From NCBI GenBank assembly GCA_023445705.1, contig JAEXKM010000003.1:1-5586 (forward strand): a stretch of DNA of 5,586 nucleotides. The letters run 5' to 3'. Shown here piece after piece: positions 1-5,586 of this stretch. Source of the DNA: Pseudomonadota bacterium (GTDB taxonomy: Bacteria > Pseudomonadota > Alphaproteobacteria > Caulobacterales > Caulobacteraceae). The notes under the pieces are model-generated. The model was not told the origin of the DNA and did not search any database. It worked only from the letters and a program-made list of their open reading frames with translations. The position numbers and the translations under genes are program-made. Numbering within the stretch: position 1 is the stretch's first letter; each line of letters begins with the position of its first letter.

Positions 1-17
1 GAACCAGGGCAAGCTGG

Positions 18-1382
<1,365 letters not shown>

Positions 1383-1387
1383 GTTCG

Positions 1388-1391
1388 CTCC
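1388..1391 (-). promoter_or_regulatory. Ribosome binding site of radA
   Basis: On the minus strand GGAG lies five bases before the radA ATG (GGAGCGAACATG). It supports the chosen start. It is the only purine-rich match in the 46-base alr-radA gap, where I see no terminator hairpin or promoter-like element, so radA is probably co-transcribed with alr. Confidence 0.75.
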
Positions 1392-1428
1392 GTGATTCGC
1401 AAGAAGCGGTCAGTCTAGCAGGCGCAGG

Positions 1429-2526
1429 TCAGACCGCGCCGATATAGACCCGTTCGGCCCGGCCGCTGAGGCGGACCAGGCATTCGTGGGCCACGGTGCC
1501 GGAAGCTGCCGCTAGCTCGTCTATCGGCACGTTTCGTCCCAATAGCTCCACATAGGCGCCGATGGACGCGGCGACATCGCCGATGTCGATGGCGATCAGG
1601 TCCATGGTCACGATGACTACGCGCCGCCGTGCGCCGGCGAACCAGGCGAAGCCGCCCCCGCGCCCGCTCGCCCGGATGATCCCGTCGGCATAGCCCGCGG
1701 CGACGATGGCCAGCCGCATGGGGCGGTCGGCGACGACGCTGGAGCCGTAGCCGATCGTCTCGCCCGGGAGGACGTTGCGGATATAGAGGATCGGCGCTTC
1801 GAAGGTGGCGACGGCTTCGAGCCGACTGTCGGGCCGCTCTTCCGGCCCCCCGCCGTAGAGGCTGACGCCGGGGCGAATGAGGTCGGCGCGGTAGCCCGAG
1901 CCGAGCATGATCCCCGCCGAGGCCGCGAAGCTTGCCTTGGCGTCCGGAAACAGCGGCCTTGCGGCGTCGAAACGCGTCTTCTGAAGGACGTTGCGTGGAT
2001 CGGCCGGGTCGGTCGCCGAGCCAAGATGGCTCATGATCAGGCCGACATCGAGCTGGCGCAGGCGGTCCGGGGCGGCGGCGAGGGCTTTGGCTTCATCCGG
2101 GCCGATGCCCTGGCGGTTCATGCCCGTGTCGACCTGCAGCGCGACCTGGAGAGGCGCGCCGCGCGAAGCGGCGAACGCGGCGGCGGCCTCGACTTGTGGC
2201 AGGCTTGCCAGGACCGGCGTGAGATCAGCCTCGACCAGGCGCGGGCCGGTTCCTGGCAGGAAGCCGTCGAGGACGTAGATCACCGCCGGTCGCTCTGGCC
2301 CGAGTTCGGCCCGCAAGCGCTCGCCCTCGGACAGTCGAGCGACGAAGAAGCCGTGCGCGCCCTCGGCCCAAAGGCGCCTGCCGATCGGCCCGGCGCCGAG
2401 CCCATAGCCGTCGGCCTTGATCACCGGGGCCGCTTCGGCTCCCGGCGCTTGGGCGCGCAACACCGCAAAATTGCGGGCCAGCGCGTCCAGATCGATGGTC
2501 AGGCGGGCGGCAGTGGGGAAAGACAT
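1429..2526 (-). CDS. alr: Alanine racemase, PLP-dependent (biosynthetic Alr type)
   Basis: Alr interconverts L- and D-alanine in the cytoplasm, supplying D-alanine for the peptidoglycan stem peptide. The 365-residue product matches the family in length and motifs. The N-terminal PLP barrel carries the cofactor lysine K37 in VIKADGYGLG (35-44). VDTGMNRQG (132-140) holds R138, SHLGS (166-170) holds H167, and LIRPG (216-220) holds R218, expected to contact the pyridine nitrogen. The C-terminal beta domain provides the catalytic tyrosine Y260 in TIGYGSS (257-263), then AGYADGI (277-283) and TMDL (307-310). These roles are assigned by analogy with the Geobacillus enzyme. The same reading frame stays open upstream to 2772, but the extra 82 codons are Arg/Pro-rich, overlap the end of dnaB in another frame and resemble no racemase. 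The ATG at 2526 begins a canonical Alr N-terminus (MSFPTAARLTIDLDAL) and has GGAG five bases upstream. No transmembrane segment or signal peptide is seen. It is probably the middle gene of a dnaB-alr-radA operon. Confidence 0.97.
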   Translation of the reverse strand: MSFPTAARLTIDLDALARNFAVLRAQAPGAEAAPVIKADGYGLGAGPIGRRLWAEGAHGFFVARLSEGERLRAELGPERPAVIYVLDGFLPGTGPRLVEADLTPVLASLPQVEAAAAFAASRGAPLQVALQVDTGMNRQGIGPDEAKALAAAPDRLRQLDVGLIMSHLGSATDPADPRNVLQKTRFDAARPLFPDAKASFAASAGIMLGSGYRADLIRPGVSLYGGGPEERPDSRLEAVATFEAPILYIRNVLPGETIGYGSSVVADRPMRLAIVAAGYADGIIRASGRGGGFAWFAGARRRVVIVTMDLIAIDIGDVAASIGAYVELLGRNVPIDELAAASGTVAHECLVRLSGRAERVYIGAV

Positions 2527-2618
2527 CGGCGCTCCATAGCGGAGCGGAGGGAGCGGCGCGACCCCCGGGGCTATTCCGTTCGGAGGGCGAGGCTTGAACC
2601 GAGGTTCTGGGCCGCCGG
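2527..2618 (-). other. dnaB-alr intergenic gap, no terminator seen
   Basis: This 92-base gap holds the alr ribosome binding site and its hairpin next to alr, a CCCCGGGG block at 2563-2570, and a short inverted repeat GAACC-GA-GGTTC at 2596-2607. None of these is followed by a run of T on the minus strand, so no intrinsic terminator is supported. No convincing -35/-10 pair for alr was recognised. The simplest reading is read-through from dnaB into alr. Confidence 0.5.
2530..2546 (-). promoter_or_regulatory. Hairpin enclosing the alr ribosome binding site
   Basis: On the minus strand CGCTCC (2546-2541), a five-base loop GCTAT and GGAGCG (2535-2530) can form a perfect six-base-pair stem. The strand that pairs contains the Shine-Dalgarno GGAG (2535-2532), which ends five bases before the alr ATG at 2526. 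The pairing and the spacing are read directly from the sequence. That the stem lowers alr translation when folded is inference. No U tract follows, so it is not a terminator. Confidence 0.5.
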
Positions 2619-4106
2619 TCAGTGCGGGTCGTAATAGCCGTCGCGGGCGAGGTTGCCGAACTTGGTGATGTCTTCGTTGAACGAGAGCTTCACGGTGCCG
2701 ATCGGACCGTGACGCTGCTTGGCGATGATGACGTCCGCGGTGCCACGCACCTTGTCCATCTCTTCCTGCCAAGTCAGATGCTCGGGCGTGCCTTCGCGGG
2801 GCTCGGAGCGGCCGAGATAGTAGCTCTCGCGATAGATGAACATGACCATGTCGGCGTCCTGCTCGATCGAGCCGGATTCCCGCAGGTCGGAGAGCTGCGG
2901 CCTTTTGTCTTCGCGGTTCTCGACCTGACGGGAGAGCTGCGAAAGCGCGATGACCGGGACAGCGAGTTCCTTGGCCAGGGCCTTCATGGACTGGGTGATC
3001 ATCGAGACTTCCTGAACGCGGTTGTCGCTCTTGCCGTCGCCGCCGGTGACGAGCTGCAGGTAGTCGATGACGATGAGATCGAGGCCGTGGGTGCGCTTCA
3101 GGCGCCGCGCGCGGGCCGCCAGCTTGGCGATGGTGATGCCGCCGGTGGCGTCGATGAACAGCGGTGCGTCCTGGATTTCCAGCGCAGCGTCGCGGATGCG
3201 GCCGAACTCGAGGGCATCGATCTCACCCTTCCGGAGCCGGTCGCCGGAAACACCCGACACTTCGGCGAGAAGGCGCATGGCCAACTGGTCGGCCGACATT
3301 TCGAGCGAGAAGAACGCGACCACGCCGCCAGCGACGGTTTTCTTGGTGCCGTCGGGCTGCGGCTCCCAGGCGTAGTTGCGGGCGACGTCGAAGGCCACGT
3401 TACAGGCCAGCGACGTCTTACCCATCGAGGGACGGGCGGCGAGGATAAGAAGGTCGGAGGGGTGCAGGCCGCCGATCTTTCGGTCGAGGTCCAGCAGGCC
3501 GGTGGAGATCCCGGCCAGCCCGCCGTCGCGTGCGTGCGCCTCGGCCGCCAGGGTGACGGCGCCATGCACCGCCTCGGAGAAGGTGACGAAGCCCTGATTG
3601 TTGCCCCCGGCCTCGGCCAGGGTGAAGAGCTGCGCTTCAGCCGCTTCGATCTGGTCGCGCGCAGAGCGATCGGCGTCGCCTTGCTGGGCCTGCTGTGCGA
3701 TCTCGCCGCCGATGCGGATCAGATCGCGGCGCAGGGCCAGATCATAGATGGCCCGCGTATAGTCCGGGGCGTTGGCGGCCGGCGGCGCCCGATCGACCAG
3801 GTCGGCGAGGTAGCGGATGCCGCCAAGTTCTTCGAAAGCCGGATCGCGACTGAACTGTTCGGCCAGAAGGATTGGTTCGGCCAACTGGCCCTTGCGTACC
3901 GCGGACTCGATAGCCGTGAAGAGTCGCTGGTGGAACGGCTCGTAAAAGTGGCGCGCCTGGAGATAGTCGCCGATCCGCTCGAAGGCGGCGTTGTCGTAGA
4001 GCAACGCGCCGAGCAGCGCCTGTTCGGCTTCGATATTGGCCGGCGCGTGCGGGATCGCGGCGTCGTTCTGGGCGGGGCGGAGGTCGAGGGCTGGGACGAT
4101 AGCCAT
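2619..4106 (-). CDS. dnaB: Replicative DNA helicase DnaB
   Basis: DnaB is the hexameric 5'-3' helicase that unwinds the chromosome ahead of the replisome and recruits DnaG primase. The 495-residue product has both domains. The N-terminal helical domain spans roughly 20-125 (IEAEQALLGALL at 25-36), followed by a linker and the RecA-like ATPase domain from about 195. Walker A is ARPSMGKTS (224-232) with K230. SLEM (267-270) carries the expected catalytic E269, and Walker B is LIVIDYLQL (344-352) with D348. LSQLSRQVE is at 388-396 and DLRESGSIEQDAD at 407-419. The arginine-finger segment AKQRHGPIG (462-470) has R465. It is longer than the E. coli protein, partly through inserts near 245-260 and 430-452 that are usual in alphaproteobacteria. 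No intein interrupts the Walker motifs. The ATG at 4106 is the only sensible start, because an in-frame stop lies three codons upstream. No Shine-Dalgarno precedes it. Probable first gene in this window of the dnaB-alr-radA unit. Confidence 0.98.
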   Translation of the reverse strand: MAIVPALDLRPAQNDAAIPHAPANIEAEQALLGALLYDNAAFERIGDYLQARHFYEPFHQRLFTAIESAVRKGQLAEPILLAEQFSRDPAFEELGGIRYLADLVDRAPPAANAPDYTRAIYDLALRRDLIRIGGEIAQQAQQGDADRSARDQIEAAEAQLFTLAEAGGNNQGFVTFSEAVHGAVTLAAEAHARDGGLAGISTGLLDLDRKIGGLHPSDLLILAARPSMGKTSLACNVAFDVARNYAWEPQPDGTKKTVAGGVVAFFSLEMSADQLAMRLLAEVSGVSGDRLRKGEIDALEFGRIRDAALEIQDAPLFIDATGGITIAKLAARARRLKRTHGLDLIVIDYLQLVTGGDGKSDNRVQEVSMITQSMKALAKELAVPVIALSQLSRQVENREDKRPQLSDLRESGSIEQDADMVMFIYRESYYLGRSEPREGTPEHLTWQEEMDKVRGTADVIIAKQRHGPIGTVKLSFNEDITKFGNLARDGYYDPH

Positions 4107-4117
4107 GGGGGTCTACT

Positions 4118-4141
4118 GATAGCGAAACCAAACTCGGTCGG
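4118..4141 (-). promoter_or_regulatory. Tentative dnaB promoter (weak match)
   Basis: On the minus strand GCTATC (4123-4118) resembles the start of the Caulobacter housekeeping -10 consensus GCTANAWC. Twelve bases upstream, CCGACC (4141-4136) shares only GAC with TTGACG. The 10-14 base spacing rule of that promoter class is met, but the -35 match is poor. Only 11 bases separate GCTATC from the dnaB ATG, so a start site at the usual distance would leave a leader of a few bases. This is a suggestion only. Confidence 0.22.
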
Positions 4142-4181
4142 CCTGCGTCCCGTGCAGCCGCTAACAGGTTTCGGTGACGGC

Positions 4182-4190
4182 TGTGGAAAA
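4182..4190 (-). promoter_or_regulatory. DnaA-box-like 9-mer upstream of dnaB
   Basis: The minus strand reads TTTTCCACA, which fits the relaxed DnaA-box consensus TTWTNCACA at every position and differs from the strong box TTATCCACA by one base. It lies 76 bases before the dnaB start codon, in the only gap where a dnaB promoter could sit within this window. The four T residues may equally be the weak U tract of the terminator next to it. Binding is not shown by the sequence alone. Confidence 0.3.
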
Positions 4191-4197
4191 CGACAAC

Positions 4198-4221
4198 GGC
4201 GCGGGAATTATCTCCCGCGCC
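4198..4221 (-). terminator. Probable intrinsic terminator of the TonB-dependent receptor gene
   Basis: A perfect nine-base-pair stem (GGCGCGGGA / TCCCGCGCC) closes a six-base loop and begins 21 bases after the receptor stop codon. Read on the minus strand, it is followed by GTTGTCGTTTTCC, so a short T run comes seven bases after the stem and not directly behind it. On the plus strand no T run follows. The stem is strong and well placed, but the U tract is weak, so termination may be partial. Confidence 0.65.
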
Positions 4222-4242
4222 GCGTCAGTTTCGGTCGTGTGC

Positions 4243-5586
4243 TTACCAGTTATAGGCCAGGCGACCGTAGACGAACCGTCCGTTGAACCCGAAGGGCGAG
4301 AAGGACGAGAACGGCGCCGCCGAGGTGGTGTTCTGCGACGGGATGATCTGGCGGGGATAGACGTCGAACAGGTTGTCCGCGCCGAGCGCCACCGTCACGC
4401 CGATCGGGAAGGTGTAGCGGCCTTCCAGGTCGACCAGGCCGCGGTTCCCGGTGCGGTTGTCGGCGCTGCCGTCGGCGGCCGTGCCCGGCGAGAGTACGTC
4501 ACCATAGAAGGTGGTGCGCACGGTCGCGCCCCAGGCTTCACGCTTCCAGTCGCCCTGCAGGGTCAGCTTGTGCTTGGGCGTGCCGTCTTCGAAGCGAAGC
4601 GTGGCCTGGCGCGCGAACAGCGAGGTCGGGGTCGGAAGAATGCTGTCCTTGGTGACAGGGGTCTTCGTCACGTCGACGTCGTTGTAGTTGCCGGCCGCGG
4701 TCAGGTCGAAGGTGCCGGCTTGATCGTCGACGATCCGGTAGCGCGCGACCACATCCACGCCGACGGTCTTGGTGTCGACGCCGTTGATGAAGAAGCGAGC
4801 CGCGGTCGCCCCGAGCGGGGACAGCAGATCGTAGATGACCCGAGCGTTCGTGCCCGGCGCGGCGGTCGGGCTGCCCGTCAGGGTTTCCGACAGGACGATC
4901 CGATCCTTCACGTCGATCCGATAGCCGTCGACGGTCAGTTCGAACGCACCGCGGCGGAAGACGAAGCCCAGCGCGTAGTTGTCCGAACTCTCGGCCTTCA
5001 GCGGCTCGGCTCCCAGGGCCTTCGCGACGGGGCTGGTCGCCGGATAGGTGCCGGTCTCGTAGGGGACGTTGTCGATGTAGAGGATCGAGGTCGAGGTGAA
5101 GTACTGCTGCTGCAGGGCCGGGGCGCGGAAGCCGGTCGAGACCGCGCCGCGGATGGCGAACTCGGGCGTGAAGTCGTAGCGGGCGGCGAATTTGCCCGTC
5201 GTCTTGTCGCCGAAGTCCGAATAGTCCTCGTAGCGGACGGCCGCGGATAGGGTCAGGTTCCTGATCACCTCACCTTCGAGATCGAGGTAGACGCCGACAT
5301 TGTCGCGATCCACGTCGACTTCGTTGGACGGCGTGAAGCCGGTGAAGCCGCGCGAGCCGAAGGCCACGCCGGTGATCGGGCCGCGGGCGTAGGACGCTTC
5401 TTCACCCTGGTTGATCTTGTAGGTCTCCTTGCGCGCCTCGAGGCCGAAGGCGACGTTCAGGGGCCCAGCGAAGCCGACGTCGAACGCGCGGCTGAAGTCG
5501 GCGCCGAAGACGATCTGGTCGTAGGTCAGGCCGCCGGCTTGGAACGAGGTCGGCGAGGCGGCCCCGTAGGACGGGTTGATCGTGTT
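4243..5586 (-). CDS. TonB-dependent outer-membrane receptor, C-terminal part (5' end beyond window)
   Basis: TonB-dependent receptors are outer-membrane beta-barrels that take up scarce ligands (iron chelates, vitamins, sugars) using energy from TonB-ExbB-ExbD. The open frame runs to the window edge and gives 447 residues ending in a stop at 4243. The signal peptide, TonB box and plug domain are therefore missing, and only barrel strands are visible. Family marks, numbered from the first visible residue, are LNVAFGLEARKETYKI (43-58), VRYEDYSDFGD (117-127), VSTGFRAP (149-156), and near the end LGADNLFDVYP (401-411). Alternating hydrophobic and polar residues with many aromatics fit barrel strands. 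The chain ends in RLAYNW, an aromatic C-terminus as expected for recognition by the Bam assembly machinery. A GTG at 5367 could be mistaken for the start, but the conserved barrel sequence continues upstream of it. The substrate cannot be told from this part. It appears to be a separate transcription unit from dnaB. Confidence 0.93.
   Translation of the reverse strand, partial: NTINPSYGAASPTSFQAGGLTYDQIVFGADFSRAFDVGFAGPLNVAFGLEARKETYKINQGEEASYARGPITGVAFGSRGFTGFTPSNEVDVDRDNVGVYLDLEGEVIRNLTLSAAVRYEDYSDFGDKTTGKFAARYDFTPEFAIRGAVSTGFRAPALQQQYFTSTSILYIDNVPYETGTYPATSPVAKALGAEPLKAESSDNYALGFVFRRGAFELTVDGYRIDVKDRIVLSETLTGSPTAAPGTNARVIYDLLSPLGATAARFFINGVDTKTVGVDVVARYRIVDDQAGTFDLTAAGNYNDVDVTKTPVTKDSILPTPTSLFARQATLRFEDGTPKHKLTLQGDWKREAWGATVRTTFYGDVLSPGTAADGSADNRTGNRGLVDLEGRYTFPIGVTVALGADNLFDVYPRQIIPSQNTTSAAPFSSFSPFGFNGRFVYGRLAYNW

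Noticed and set aside
1..17. CCAG/CTGG inverted repeat after the radA stop codon
   Set aside because: A four-base stem without a T run is not a terminator, and too little sequence remains to judge what follows radA.
1394..1398. GATTC (a CcrM GANTC methylation site) just upstream of radA
   Set aside because: Several other GANTC sites occur inside the genes of this window (for example near 95, 393, 867, 1199 and 2875), so this one is not distinctive, and nothing else suggests a methylation-controlled promoter there.
2591..2600. tRNA T-arm-like GGTTCAAGCC on the minus strand in the dnaB-alr gap
   Set aside because: The flanking bases do not pair as a T stem, and no anticodon arm, D arm or acceptor stem can be built around it. 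It is a chance match.
2527..2772. An 82-codon N-terminal extension of alr
   Set aside because: The frame is open but overlaps the dnaB 3' end, and the residues are Arg/Pro-rich out-of-frame translation. The ATG at 2526 starts a normal racemase and has a properly spaced ribosome binding site.
2622..4286. A 554-codon open frame on the plus strand opposite dnaB
   Set aside because: It is codon-aligned antisense to dnaB. In that frame a stop appears only where dnaB uses TTA, CTA or TCA, codons avoided in GC-rich genes. The translation shows no family motif, and dnaB is unmistakable on the other strand.
4174..5250. A 358-codon open frame on the plus strand opposite the TonB-dependent receptor
   Set aside because: It is also codon-aligned antisense. 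It ends at the first CTA leucine codon of the receptor (5248-5250), and its Arg/Gly/Val-rich translation has no recognisable domain.
5365..5367. GTG as the start of the receptor gene
   Set aside because: The frame is open to the window edge, and residues upstream of this GTG (such as LNVAFGLEARKETYKI) are typical receptor barrel sequence, so the codon is an internal valine.

Overview
The window looks like an ordinary high-GC alphaproteobacterial chromosome segment, most likely from the Caulobacterales (Caulobacter/Phenylobacterium-like). The reasons are the strongly GC-biased codon use, the alphaproteobacterial insertions in DnaB, the gene order dnaB-alr-radA, and a neighbouring TonB-dependent receptor of the kind abundant in that order. 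The genus is inferred from family knowledge and was not tested by a search.

All four genes are on the minus strand, so they read from high to low coordinates. First comes the C-terminal 447 residues of a TonB-dependent outer-membrane receptor (5586 to 4243), whose 5' end lies outside the window. Then comes a 136-base gap (4107-4242) with a GC-rich hairpin that probably terminates the receptor transcript, a DnaA-box-like 9-mer and a weak candidate promoter for dnaB. dnaB (4106-2619) encodes the replicative helicase. After 92 bases comes alr (2526-1429), alanine racemase, and after 46 bases radA (1382-18), the recombination helicase/ATPase. In many alphaproteobacteria this cluster continues into cvpA-purF and is preceded by rpsF-rpsR-rplI. 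Only 17 bases follow radA here, so neither can be confirmed.

dnaB, alr and radA probably form one transcription unit: same strand, short gaps, and no convincing terminator between them. DnaB unwinds the fork, RadA acts on recombination intermediates and stalled forks, and Alr supplies D-alanine for peptidoglycan. The cluster thus joins replication, repair and cell-wall growth. The receptor is a separate unit for nutrient uptake at the outer membrane.

I found no mobile element, CRISPR array, RNA gene, prophage trace or novel defence-like system. The points worth a second look are small regulatory ones: a hairpin that buries the alr ribosome binding site, the missing Shine-Dalgarno of dnaB with a -10-like element close enough to suggest a near-leaderless mRNA, and the DnaA-box match upstream of dnaB.
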